Of a stretch of 64,000 nucleotides of DNA, positions 1-11,108 are shown piece after piece. The stretch is from Zhengitettix transpicula (taxonomy: Eukaryota > Arthropoda > Insecta > Orthoptera > Tetrigidae): NCBI GenBank assembly GCA_037074705.1, contig CM073591.1:32468587-32532586 (forward strand), written 5' to 3'. The notes under the pieces were generated by a model. The model saw only the letters and a program-made list of their open reading frames with translations. It was not told the origin of the DNA and did not search any database. Position numbers and translations under genes: made by a program. The stretch's first letter is position 1. Every line of letters starts with the position of its first letter.

Positions 1-2200
1 TTTTTTAATTTCCTGTACAGAAGACTATGGCAGCATTGCCGATAGCTCCAAATTTATAAATTAAATCATTAGAAAACTATCAATTAGTCTTTCGGATTCA
101 AATTAGTGACTGATGAAAAATAAAACCTTAAGGGTAATATAAAAACAAGAAGAAATACATTCGTTTTGAATCCAGGAGTATAAATTACGTAGTCAACTAT
201 AAATTTCAAATAAACGTCTAACTAATAATCCGGAGGGAGCAGCAGTTCCAGTTCCCAGAGTAGAGACTCGAAAGCTACGACCGTGTGTTTTACAATCAAG
301 TGTAGAGTCAGTGATTTCATGGCCTGTTAGTGTGAATTGTAAGCCCGAGCCCAGGAGAGCTAAGTCTGGTACCAGCCAAATATTTTGTAAGTAGAAGCAA
401 ATTTAATTAAGTTTTGTAAACGATAATTAAAGGTAATCGTCAGATTTCGCTTTCTCGTTTTTGTTTTGATTGTTTAACTTTTTAGTTTGTAAATTCTATG
501 ATTGTGTAACGTAAATATAAAGGTTGTTTCTTTATTTAGCAGGCCCAGATAAATGACCCTGAGAAAATCTGTAAACATTGAAAATTTTAAATGTAACTAA
601 TCTCATATTAAAATGTTATAAATTTCTACTGAATAAAAGTAATACGAATACAACAATTTATTTCATTTTTCATACACGTTTTATACCACTAGTATCAGGA
701 TTTAAGATTACAAAATAATCACAGGATAAAATATTGAATATCTAGAGATAAATATATACAGGTTTTTCTCTCTTTTCAGAATTGCATAAAATTTTATCTT
801 CCTCTTGTAATGTAAAGAATATGTTTCTACAAAAGTATTCTACACAGTAATAACATATTGGTTAGCATAAAATCGATATTGAGTAAAGAGTTTCATAATG
901 TCTTCTATTTGTAATGTTTCTGTTAAATGTAAAACTAATACCAAAAAATAATCGGCACTCTTACGTAATCACAATATTTCTTTCACTGAATACAACCATT
1001 TTAAGTATATACTTATTCAAAAGCCAAATCTTTATTAGAATAAAATTTATATCTTAATGCGTATATATTCATAATTTTTTACAGAAAAGAAAAAAAATAT
1101 TGTATGTATGATATAGTCGACCATAAAGACAAAAGTTATCTCATTCCTTGGAATTTTGTTCCTATAGACACTTGACGCTACCCTGAGATCAGAAATCTTT
1201 TCCATGAACCAATCATGTTGAACCATTATCCCATCCAGTGCCGTGTAAACCCGAAGTTCATAAGTTGGTTACGAACTTCATTAACGATTGCCAATTCACC
1301 GAGGTTCAGTAGCAATGTGCTTGGAAGCTTTCAACTACTGGCAAATCATACAGTTCGATGAACAAAACCTTCTTTCACTTCCGCAATTATTCCAGAGCAG
1401 AATGCGTCAAATTCGAACTTGTGGCTTAAAAGGGCGCCACAAGATCCTTAAAATCGCTTTGCGGCTTGTCTTATCAAGTAAATGAAACACGCCCCGCTTC
1501 TAAGTACAGTAAAACAAAGTATGCTTAAACTGGTACTCATGTCTAGTCACTTTTTTGAAATTGGGTGCGGAATATTTCGAATCATCAAAACACTAATAAG
1601 ATGCTTTAATAATTATAACAAAACCAGAGAAGAAAACTTTCCTCAGAAAAGACTGTTATGACATCAATCACGTAATGGACACTGCCAGGACGAAAACAAA
1701 AGACCAACCTGAGTTATCAGAATCATATGTCACTGAATCCACCTTTAGAAATATTCCACCAAACTATGTAAATATTAAAAACAAATAAAAATGACAATAG
1801 GATATGATCACTATAATGGCTCACAACTTACACAAAGTTTCACATAAACCATATGTAAAACGCTTTCTGTGTCCACAATCGGGAATAGTAATAATTTTTG
1901 TATATTTCCCTTTTATATATTTATTTCGGCGACCATTTTGTCACGCGAATATTCCGTTGAAAAACTTAATTTCTAAATTTTCTGTTATTACTCTGTTTCC
2001 AAATCGTTTATGCTCTCCTGAGGTCATCAGTTACTCCAATTATATCATTAATTTCAGGTGCCCCACACAATACCCTGATTTATTTATCACAAATTATAAA
2101 TTTTAATATCAGCCACCGTAATAAAAATTTTCAGCTTAATCGTGACGTCAAGAGATAAAAATGTTTGGAAAAATAATTGAGACTCGCCGTTTTTAAGACT
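1..2200. other. AT-rich non-coding DNA, no gene recognised
   Basis: Low-complexity AT-rich sequence without recognisable coding content. A slightly GC-richer patch at about 1200-1490 contains a small imperfect hairpin (GAAGTTC near 1254 with GAACTTC near 1274) and a 65-codon open frame with no recognisable motif. The 100-codon frame at 1804-2106 is rich in I, F, Y and L, as expected of random AT-rich sequence. Confidence 0.6.
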
Positions 2201-2748
2201 TTTTTTTTAGGTAACAGCCTACATTAGGGTAACCCATATGGTGGCAAATCCACTTTAATAGCATAGGAAGGGATTAAAAAGGGGGGATGTGGAAAGGTAG
2301 AGGAAGGTAGCCAAGGGTTATATTTTAAGAATCCTACCCGGCATTCGCCTAAAGAAATGCAGGACAAACCCTAGAATAACCTGCATCAGGTAGGTCGGGC
2401 ATTGGTACTTGTCCCACGCCCTTCCGATAGCGGGAGAGGAGTTTGCTGTGGGGACGCAGCATTCCCTTCTCCGTGCCTCGACGAGTTTAGGAGGCAGCTG
2501 GCCGACTATTTCAATGGGAATAGCGGACAACTCTTACCGTATGCCCAAGGTCTCAGACCCCGGAACATACGCCTCTCAGAACAGGCCGAGGTACCTCGGC
2601 TTGTGGGAACCTTAGTTCAAAAACGGAGAGGAAAAGGCATCCCCAAAGGTAGCCCCTTCGCGTCTCTCCTAGAAGGTTCTGCCTGCAAGAGAAAATCCCT
2701 TGCGGGTACTGCCTGCGAGAGAATAGCCCTTGCAAACCTTTTTTTTTA
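2201..2748 (-). mobile_element. PA-560 retroelement copy, near full length
   Basis: PA-560 is the main repeat family of the window. Read on the minus strand, this copy starts with two hairpin monomers (about 2670-2738), runs through the conserved body, and ends in poly(A), seen as a T run at 2201-2208. The body matches copies at 7.1, 9.7, 19.7, 27.3, 53.9 and 59.8 kb almost throughout, including the block GTTTGCTGTGGGGACGCAGC near 2440. Open frames of 70 and 139 codons lie inside it and recur in other copies only because the repeat recurs. No clear target-site duplication was found. Class (SINE-like or LINE-derived) is inferred from poly(A) ends, duplications and 5' truncations elsewhere in the family. 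Confidence 0.85.
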
Positions 2749-2757
2749 CCGATTCAA

Positions 2758-2871
2758 ATTTTTTTTTAACCGACTACATGAGGGTAATCCACAAGGTGGC
2801 AACTCCCCTTTAATAGCATAGAAAGGGATTTGAAAGGGGGATGTGGAAGGGCAGAGGAAGGTAGCCAAGGG
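2758..2871 (-). mobile_element. PA-560, strongly 5'-truncated copy
   Basis: Only the terminal ~110 bp of the element is present, with the poly(A) end at the left as a T run. It is flanked by an imperfect 9-bp duplication, CCGATTCAA at 2749-2757 and CCGATTTAA at 2872-2880. A retained 3' end, variable 5' truncation and a target duplication indicate target-primed reverse transcription. Confidence 0.75.
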
Positions 2872-2878
2872 CCGATTT

Positions 2879-2908
2879 AATATATATATATATAGAGCGA
2901 GAGAGAGA
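2879..2908. repeat. (TA)n then (GA)n microsatellite
   Basis: About eight TA units followed by an imperfect GA tract, directly abutting the truncated PA-560 copy. Confidence 0.9.
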
Positions 2909-3060
2909 TATCTGCAAATACAAATAAGACTTATCGTCCATAGGTTTGTGAATCGACTCAAGTATAAAAAGCCTGGAAACTTCTAGATACTAGTATTTAT
3001 ATATGTCCAAAGATGATAACGTGGGCAGCAAAAGATCGTGAACTTTACTCAAAGAGTCAG

Positions 3061-3390
3061 TTTTTTTTTTTTTTTTTTTAGGGCAACAGGCTACATGAGG
3101 GTGATCCACTATGGGCAACTCCCCTTTAATAGCATAGGAAGGGACTTGAAAGGGGGGGATGCGGAAGGGTAGTGGAAGGTAGCCAAGGGTTAACTAGGGC
3201 CCCCGGGCTATGGTTTAAGGATCCTACCCGGCATTCGCCTAAAGAAATGCAGGGAAAACCCTAGAAAAACCTGCATCGGGTAGGTCGGGCATTTGGTACT
3301 TCTCCCACGCCCTTCCGATGACGGGAGAGGAGTTTGCTGTGGGGACGCAGCTTACCCCTCGCCATGCCTTGGCCTGTTTAGGAGGCAGCT
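3061..3390 (-). mobile_element. PA-560, 5'-truncated copy
   Basis: A run of about 19 T (poly(A) on the minus strand) precedes the conserved 3' half of the element. Similarity stops abruptly after the motif TTTAGGAGGCAGCT, consistent with 5' truncation during insertion. No convincing flanking duplication. Confidence 0.8.
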
Positions 3391-4865
3391 TAATTATGGT
3401 CCAGTTTACATAGTGTTTGTTTAAGTACATGTAGTTTAGAAATAACAATATCTTTCTCAGTAGGTTATTTATGATAGTCCTAGTATTTAGCGCTCGTTTT
3501 GTCAGGCCAATATATGATCATAAATCTTATTTTCGCCCGTTCAATTCTAATTTTATATTCCTGATATTCATAACGATCGATTAATCTCGCTTTAAGATTT
3601 TCTCTGGGTTTAGTAATGTTTTAGGATCTAAGAGAAATTCTCTTAAATAATGATGGCGCTCAATTGAATTATGTCACCCTCTTCTGGACGTCGGTGAATG
3701 AAATGAAAAAAAAATCTGAGAGAATACCAAGTAAATATTTCGTTCAGTAATAATAATAAACAGTAAAATATACTTTATTCATAAAAAATTAATTTACAGT
3801 GTGTGGAGTAATATTTCGAGATCAGTGCTTGATCTTCTAGATTCAGATCTGGTATAGCTCCATATAAATGTTTTAAAGAGAGCACAAGTTTCCGTATCTT
3901 TAGTTAGAAAGTTTATATCTCTTTTTCCCTTACTACAATCGTGAAGGCACGACTTCATTCATTGTTTCTCGCAGGCAAAGACAGGATGAAAGGGGCACCT
4001 GTTGCTGGTTACACAAAGAAAGTGAGTAAGATGAAAGCTGAAGACGTAATACGGGGTGTCATCTACACAAAATAAACACTGAATATCTTCCCAAAAAAAA
4101 ATATACAGAATCACGACGTTTGTAACACGGGACACTGACATTTGTGCGGAAATGGTACGGTAAAATTAATGAAATTCAATTGTGCTTATTTTATGTTGAA
4201 CAGATACAGATGCCTATGTTCAATCGCTTTTAAATATTTGTTGTGAATCAAATAATCCAAAAAAATTAAGTTATTTCATTAAACACTTAATATTTAAATA
4301 ACTACTACCGACAAAGATCTTGAATCCAATTAGTGCTGTAATAAACACAAAAGTATTGAATTCCTTTCTCAAAATCACATCATATGCTAGATCAACGCAT
4401 CTTAATCACGGATCTAATACACGAGTACGTTAATATATGAAACGTAGTAAGTTAATACGTAAATTACACAAAATAATATTTGACATCTCATTCAAATTTA
4501 ATGAATATTGCACCCAAAATACACTTAATTATAATTAAACTATGTGGATGGTAATTTTTATTTATATGTTCATAAAGATTTTATCAAATTTTACCGAGGT
4601 AAGAATAAGAAATATTTAACGGCCATTAATCGACATTATTATTCTTTTGAAAATAATTTATTAATTATGAAATTTAATTTAACAGGACAACAATGTTTCT
4701 GCCTAAAATTATACCCTCTTGAGACTGCCTGACTGAAAGTTTTTTTTTAATGTTATAAACGCGTCCTCAGTCTTGACTATTAATTTTACTTCTTAAGTTT
4801 ACAGAAACGTAAATTGCGGGACACAACTTATTGATAAGTGAGTTTTTGCGTATTATACAATACAA
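3391..4865. other. AT-rich non-coding DNA
   Basis: No gene or recognised repeat. Open frames at 3959-4141 and 4544-4732 have no recognisable domain and have the residue bias of AT-rich non-coding DNA. Confidence 0.6.
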
Positions 4866-5553
4866 ATTTATTTAGATTAATAAATCAGATTAATAAAACC
4901 TAAAATAGAAGGGGACAATATATATATATATTTCTTTTCCTTCCGACTTTTGTTACAAAAATACTGTTGTTTTCCTTTATCAATTTTTATGCTAATTTTT
5001 TATTTAGTATATTATATTGTCCCCTTCTATTTTAGGTTTTATTAATCTGATTTATTAATCTAAAGAAATTTATAAATCTACTTTTGTTACAAAAATACTG
5101 TTGTTTTCTTTTATCAATTTTTATGCTAATTTTTTATTTAATATATTATATTGTCCCCTTCTATTTCAGGTTTTATTAATCTGATTTATTAATCTAAAGA
5201 AATTTAGATTAATAAATTTCTTTAGAATTTTAGAGTTTTATTAATCTGATTTATTAATCTAAAGAAATTTATTAATCTACTTTTGTTACAAAAATAATGT
5301 TTTCTTTTATCAATTTTATGCTAATTTTTTATTTAATATATTATATTGTCCCCTTCTATTTTAGGTTTTATTAATCTTATTTATTAATCTAAAGAAATTT
5401 AGATTAATAAATTTCTTTAGATTAATAAATCAGATTAATAAAACCTAAAATAGAAGGGGACAATATAATATATTAAATAAAAAATAAGCATAAAAAATGA
5501 TAAAATAAAACAACAGTATTTTTATAACAAAAGTCGGACGGATAAGAAATATA
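4866..5553. repeat. Fold-back AT-rich repeat cluster (tandem and inverted units)
   Basis: A unit containing CTTTTGTTACAAAAATA, then TTTTTATTTA, then TTGTCCCCTTCTATTT and TTATTAATCTGATTTATT appears three times in direct order (starting near 4946, 5081 and 5280; first period 134 bp). It then appears in reverse complement from about 5400 to 5553. A further inverted piece lies at 4866-4922. The outer arms (about 4930-5075 and 5400-5553) form one long inverted repeat that includes the less AT-rich motif CCGACTTTTGTTA. It resembles a MITE or fold-back element that amplified in place; no transposase is visible. Confidence 0.75.
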
Positions 5554-6040
5554 ATATTTCAAAGCACTAATTTATTTAATTTGCTGTAAAGCAAAACAAA
5601 ATTATTTTTTCTGTACTAACTGTTGCAAGGAACAAACAATGGGTTTTCAAAACCACAATATAGAAATCAAATAATTATTTTTCAACAGTTTTTAAAATTG
5701 AAACCGTGAAAATGATCAAATACATCCAAATTTTGAATTAAAAACCACTAATTTTACAACGTTCTCTCTTCCGATCGGCAGACTTTCTCATGTAAGACCT
5801 CCAAAAAAAAATTACTGAGGAGCAGTATGATTACATTTATAAATGATCCAAAGATCTTAAACACAAAGCAAGGAGTTATAGACACTACTTCGAGTATTCG
5901 TATCACTTAATGATTCACAAATATTTAACTTTTGTTATTTATCGTTGGTTTTTTATAAAATATTATATGGATTTGTGATTTTGATTTGATAAAATATATT
6001 GTTCACAATAAATTTGTGATCGGTAACATTTAGTATTAGA
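5554..6040. other. AT-rich spacer
   Basis: Sequence between the fold-back cluster and the first Helitron-like copy. Nothing recognisable. Confidence 0.5.
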
Positions 6041-6669
6041 CTAACTGGGTGCCCCAACGTTGTCCGGGTAATTAAACTCAGCGATATCCATAACCCAGGA
6101 TTTGACTCCAATCTCACTTTTGCGTTATTTTTATGCAACTCTTCTACACCACCATCTTAAAGGTGCTTTCTTCCCATGCCGAAAGCTGCTAAAATTATTA
6201 CACAAAAATATCTAGAGAAACGAAATTAGACAAAAATATCGGCCATACTAATATGGTCAAAAATTTCCATCCGCGCCCCTGGGATTTAAACGGCAATTTT
6301 AATGTCATAATTAAACAAAGCGACATCCAAAAGTCCGGATTCGACTCCAAACTCGATTCTTTTCGCGTTACTTTTGTTTGTCCCCATCCACCGCCACCAC
6401 TGAAATACAGGCAGGGGTAGAAATTGTTCGCAAACAACATCGTAAAGAAAAACTATTAATCTCATTGAGCCCGTAAAATATTTATTCGACGCAAATATCG
6501 ACCGTTTCAGAATGTTTGAAAATGTCCCACCGCGTTCACCGCCACACCTGTGGTTTTTTCAGGTGCTAAAGGAGCCCGTGTACGGACTTTGGTTAAATTT
6601 GCTCCACGGTTGTGGATTTGCATGCACACAAATATTCACACAAGCAGTTAAGTTGTTATTAATACTAGA
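6041..6669 (-). mobile_element. Helitron-like non-autonomous element, copy H1
   Basis: On the minus strand the element begins TCTAGTATTAATAAC at 6669, after a host A. It ends near 6041 with a short GC-rich hairpin (CCCGGACAACGTTGGGG) followed by CACCCAGTTAG and a host T. This matches the Helitron rule of insertion between A and T, 5' TC, and a 3' hairpin about ten bases before CTRR, here with one change in CTAG. The body is shared with copies at 22840-23494 and 61734-62050. No Rep/helicase coding is present. Confidence 0.6.
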
Positions 6670-6730
6670 TATAAGTGTAGTATAAAAATTATTATACCCT
6701 TTTTTTTTTCTTATAATTTTTTTTATAACT

Positions 6731-6870
6731 ATAGCCCGGGGGCCCTATTACCCTTGGCTACCTTCCTCCACCCTTCCGCATCCCCCCTTTCAAATCACTT
6801 CCTATGCTATTAAAGGGGAGTTGCCCAATGTGGATTACCCTCATGTAGCCTGTTGTCCTAAAAAAAAAAA
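6731..6870 (+). mobile_element. PA-560, 5'-truncated copy
   Basis: The terminal ~140 bp of the family ending in about 11 A. ATTATACCC occurs at both edges (near 6691 and 6873), a possible short target duplication, though the right occurrence also overlaps element sequence of the next copy. Confidence 0.75.
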
Positions 6871-6875
6871 TTATT

Positions 6876-7089
6876 ATACCCAATGCCCGACCTACCTAGG
6901 GTTTTCCCTGCATTTCTTTAGGCGAATGCCGGGTAGGATCCTTAAAATATAGCCCGGGGGCCCTAGTTAACCCTTGGCTACCTTTCTATACCCTTCCGCA
7001 TCCCCCCTTTCAAATCCCTTCCTATGCTATTAAACGGGAGTTGCCCAATGTGGATCACCCTATTGTAGCCTGTTGCCCTAAAAAAAAAT
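6876..7089 (+). mobile_element. PA-560, 5'-truncated copy
   Basis: Starts inside the element at the motif TACCCAATGCCCGACCTACC and ends in poly(A). It lacks about 14 bp (the GATGCAGGTTTTTC region) relative to full copies. It lies immediately between two other copies in the same orientation. Confidence 0.8.
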
Positions 7090-7100
7090 TATTATTTCAC

Positions 7101-7620
7101 GACTGCCTGCGAGGGATGTTCTCTCGCAGGCAAAACCTTATAGGAGAGTTACGAAGGTGCTACCTTTAGGGATGCCTTTTCCTCTCCGTTTCTGAACTAA
7201 GGTTCCCACAAGCCGAGGCACCTCGGCCTGTTCTGAGAGGCGTATGTTCCGGGGTCACAGACCTTGGGCATACGGTAAGAGTTGTCCGCTATTCTCATTG
7301 GAATAGTCGGTCAGCTGCTTCCTAAACTCATCGAGGCACGGAAAAGAGAATGCTGCGTCCCTACATCGAACTCCTCTCCCGCTATCGGAAGGGCATGGGA
7401 CAAGTACCCAATGCCCGACCTACCTGATGCAGGTTTTTCTTGGGTTTTTCCTTCATTTCTTTAGGCGAATGGCGGGTAGGATCCTTAAAATATATCCCGG
7501 GGGCCCTTGGCCAACTTCCTCCACCCTTCCGCAATCCCCTTTCAAATCCCTTCCTATGCTATTAAAGTGGAGTTGCCCAACGTGGATTACCCTCATGTAG
7601 CCTGTTGCCCTAAAAAAAAA
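7101..7620 (+). mobile_element. PA-560, full-length copy with target-site duplication
   Basis: A 520-bp copy with one 5' hairpin monomer (CTGCGAG ... CTCGCAG near 7106-7130) and a poly(A) end. It is flanked by TATTATTTCAC at 7090-7100 and TATTATTCCAC at 7621-7631 (10 of 11 identical). It landed at the A-rich tail of the preceding copy. Confidence 0.85.
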
Positions 7621-7631
7621 TATTATTCCAC

Positions 7632-9642
7632 TTCGTCATGTGTCTGAAGGTTATCGATAGTATGTAAGTGAGGGAACGTAATTATTTAAGGGAGAAAATC
7701 TTATCATCTCTTCCTGAGTTGATTAAAATAATTTCTGACTTTCATCATGCGGAGTATTATCTGGAGAATAAATCAAGTCTCTTCCTTTGCGAGGAATCGT
7801 GTGCATCAGCCATACATATGATTGTAAATCGATCAAATCTTAAAGAAATTCTGTGTTATAAGAATTATTTATCACTTTATTCAACGTCACGGATCGCTGA
7901 ATTTTGCATGTAAGATTAACTTGGAGCCGAATACTGCTTTATCAGAGTCGAGCATTAGCGATTGAATATGGGCAGAATTCTGTGGAAACTATTACGTTCG
8001 GAGCAGTGAATTCTGCTGCATGTTGCTATGCATCAATTATCCCATACCTTGTAAATTGGTCTGATGACTGGCGATGCGTGCTAATTGGGTAACACGCAAA
8101 CGTGTCGGGAAATTGAACGAGTCGGCCTTTAGATGAATAGTCAAACAAGAGGTCTAACTAGCGCGAAATCACTGCGATCCCCACATGTGTTATTATCCTA
8201 GGAGCTGTTAGGCTGCCATTGTCTCGCTATAACACGCCCGTATTAACGTAATCGCCAGGACTTGCGGAGCCAGAAATCATTTCGCAGCTAACTAACTCTA
8301 TCACGCTACTTACCTGACGATGTAACTGCATTTACCATGAGCAATGTAATTGCTACCGTTTTGCTAGAAATATAAACAGATTTAGTAACAACAATTATCC
8401 ATTTCGTACCAGCCCGCGACTAACACCGTCTGGGTAGAGAAATATAAATAGTTATTTATTCTTTGACTCGTCCGATTGACTCTGATACCAGCAGCACGGT
8501 TAAACTTAGAGTAAACGACAAAGGGACATTGAAGAAATATATTTCAGAAAAATATGATTATTTATTAACTTAATTAAATCGGTCAATAGTTATTTTTCAT
8601 TAGAACGTTTATGTTTAATGGAATTATTACCAAGGTTTATCCGAGGCAGAAAAGAAATAAAAATACCCGGCGGTGTTAGAATATTAAAAAAATCATTCCT
8701 TTCTGTAATTGTTCAGATTTTTATATTTGTTTGTACTTTAAAATAGTCTTAATCCTCTTTGTATTACAATGATTTACTCAACATCCGCCTGGGATATTTT
8801 TATTTGGCCTCATTATCATTAAGATAGGTTTTTAAAAAATTATAGGGTTATTTCTGTTAGGCTGACCCAAATAGTTGTCTGCAAGAAAAATCGATCAGGT
8901 TATTTATATGTTCGTATTCTCACGAATGAACGTCAAAACGTAGTCAAGAGGGTTGACAAATGCATTGAAGGTTTACATTACTCGCGGTTAACCATTTTGA
9001 GAATAGTTTAGGCTAAGGTTGGTCAGCAAAGACACTTAGAAACTGGGATAACTATGAAAATTTGAGTTCGTGGAAGTTTAATTTCGTCCCAAAATGTTTT
9101 GACTCCACGCTCTTGGTTTCCTTTGAAATTTAACGCCAATTAAATGCCATCTGTGGAACCTATTAAAATATTTCATACTGCAAAGTGGCCTCAGACCGAC
9201 GCTGCTTCTGACTGGGTAGTTCAGCGAGATGGTATCTTTCATGACTGTAAAGTCGAGTCGGCGTCCCACAATGGAATGTCTGCCGCAGCTGAGTGCTAGA
9301 GTGCTTTGATCATAGTCTCTTACGTCACTGCGGCAGAACACCAATTTCACAGCTCCTTTCCCTAACAGGTCATCCGACGTTGTCTTAACGTACGTTCCCC
9401 ACTATTCAATAATGACGCCGGTTCGAATAACTGTCGTTGCGTTTCTCTTATTCTCAAAGTAGTCAGCTCAAAGAAATATAATAATTATGGAGCTAACAAT
9501 TAAAATGAAAAATTTTTGTACGTTACTCACCATTTAATAATTTAAACGTGTTAACTGGATTTCGTATATTTTTTTAGTTACATTAGAATGGTTTATATAA
9601 TAATATTTCAAATTAGACACCTCATTATATTTTAAATTATAT
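7632..9642. other. Unique sequence with GC-richer islands
   Basis: Islands at about 8000-8340 and 9060-9400 stand out in base composition. The first has dense mixed-sequence words (GCGCGAAATCACTGCG, CACGCCCGTATTAACG) but no long frame. The second carries a 90-codon minus-strand frame (9078-9350) with no recognisable domain. They could be regulatory elements, exons or an old repeat; nothing decides between these by eye. Confidence 0.4.
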
Positions 9643-9655
9643 AAATTATCTTACT

Positions 9656-10226
9656 ATAGGTCTGGGAGGGCTATTCTCTCGCAGGCAATACCTGCGAGGG
9701 ATGTTCTCTCGCAGGCAGAATCTTTTAGGAGAGATACGAAGGGGCTACCTTTGGGTATGCCTTTTCCTCTCCATTTTTGAACTAAGGTTCCCACAAGCCG
9801 ATGCACCTCGGTCTGTTCTGAGAGGTGTATGTTCTGGGGTCACAGACCTTGGGAATACGGTAAGAGTTGTTCGATATTCCCATTGGAATAGTCGGCCAGC
9901 TGCCTCCTAAACTGGTCGAGGCACGGAGAAGGGAATTCTGCGTCCCCACAGCAAACTCCTCTCCCGCTATCGGAAGGGCGTGGGACAAGTACCCAATGCC
10001 CGACCTACCCGATGCAGGTTTTCCTAGGGTTTTCCCTGCATTTCTTTAGGTGAATGCCGGGTAGGATCCTTAAAATATAGCCCGGGGGCCCTAGTAATCC
10101 TTGGCTACCTTCCTCTACCCTTCCGCATCCCCCCTTCCAAATCCCTTCCTAAGCTATTAAAGGGGAGTTTCCCAACGTGGATTACCCTCATGTAGCCTGT
10201 TGCCCTAAAAAAAAAAAATTTAAAAA
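9656..10226 (+). mobile_element. PA-560, full-length copy with target-site duplication
   Basis: A ~570-bp copy with two 5' hairpin monomers (about 9668-9720), the full body and a poly(A) tail. Flanks are AAATTATCTTACT at 9643-9655 and AAATTATCTTTCT at 10227-10239 (12 of 13 identical). It contains the two frames that recur in this family (9701-9910 and 9867-10049 plus, 9782-9988 minus). This is one of the best copies for defining the family. Confidence 0.9.
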
Positions 10227-10380
10227 AAATTATCTTTCTGGGTTGCTCTCAAATATTTTATTTACGTCTATAATTACAAATTCGTGGCTCACATAACGCA
10301 TGAACAAATCAATGTTGAAATTAAACTTTATTAAAAATATTACTTAACAGTATTTATAGAGGGATTCGTTAATTTGCTCG

Positions 10381-10396
10381 ACACACACACACACAC
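10381..10396. repeat. (AC)n microsatellite
   Basis: Eight AC units at the left edge of the inverted-repeat element that follows. Confidence 0.9.
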
Positions 10397-11108
10397 GTCC
10401 CCGAAGCACGTTTTCCGGGAAACAAAATCCCGTTAGACGATTTCCCGAAGGCCATTTTCCCGATCGGTGAGATTTTACGAAATAAAGCATAATATTGTAG
10501 AACACTTAATATGTTAGTTATCTTATTATACATGATTATTATTATAAATTAAGTTACTCTTCAAATCGTGGAATAATTTCTACCAAACTCGGTACACGTG
10601 TCACTGACGATCCTGGAATAAACCCCGTGGATTTAAGATAACTCTAGCACACCTAATGGTATGGATAACAATAATTTGATTGAATTCCTGTTGAATACCA
10701 ATATATATAATTCTATATCAATCCCGGACGATATCAAATTATTATCACTGCCTTTCACACCACCCCTAGAGCTGCCCTTATGCCGTTAGGGGATGAAATG
10801 TTTCACTGCAAACATCGAGAGTGACATTATTAATCTTAACGACCACGTAAACTATTTATTCGTCGCATATTTTGAGAAGGTCGCTGCCTTCCACCCCTAC
10901 CCATATGGGTGCTCGAATTCTCTTAAGTCCACGGGGCTTGTTCTTGAAACCTTAAGTGTACCGAGATTGGTTGAAATTTTTCCACGCATTATTAAGTAAC
11001 TTAATTTACAATAACAATGATTTCCTAAGATACTACAATGTTCTACAATATTAATATTATGCACCTTTCGGGAAAATGTCCTTTCGGGAAAACGGCAAGT
11101 ATGTGTCG
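10397..11108. mobile_element. Inverted-repeat (MITE-like) element enclosing a decayed Helitron-like segment
   Basis: Arms of about 30-45 bp carry the repeated word TTTTCCCGA. The left arm (about 10405-10469) includes TTTCCCGAAGGCCATTTTCC. The right arm (about 11060-11108), reverse complemented, includes TTTTCCCGAAAGGACATTTT. Between them, about 10650-10990 resembles the body of the Helitron-like family (a C-rich stretch, then TATTTATTCGTCGCATATTT, then CCACGGGGCTTGTT). No coding sequence. Superfamily not assigned. Confidence 0.45.

Noticed and set aside
1252..1282. Small hairpin GAAGTTC ... GAACTTC
   Set aside because: A 7-bp stem with a 13-base loop is expected by chance in 64 kb.
2402..2821. 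139-codon frame, the longest in the window
   Set aside because: It runs through a PA-560 copy and into the T-rich spacer and next truncated copy; a repeat-borne frame, not a gene.
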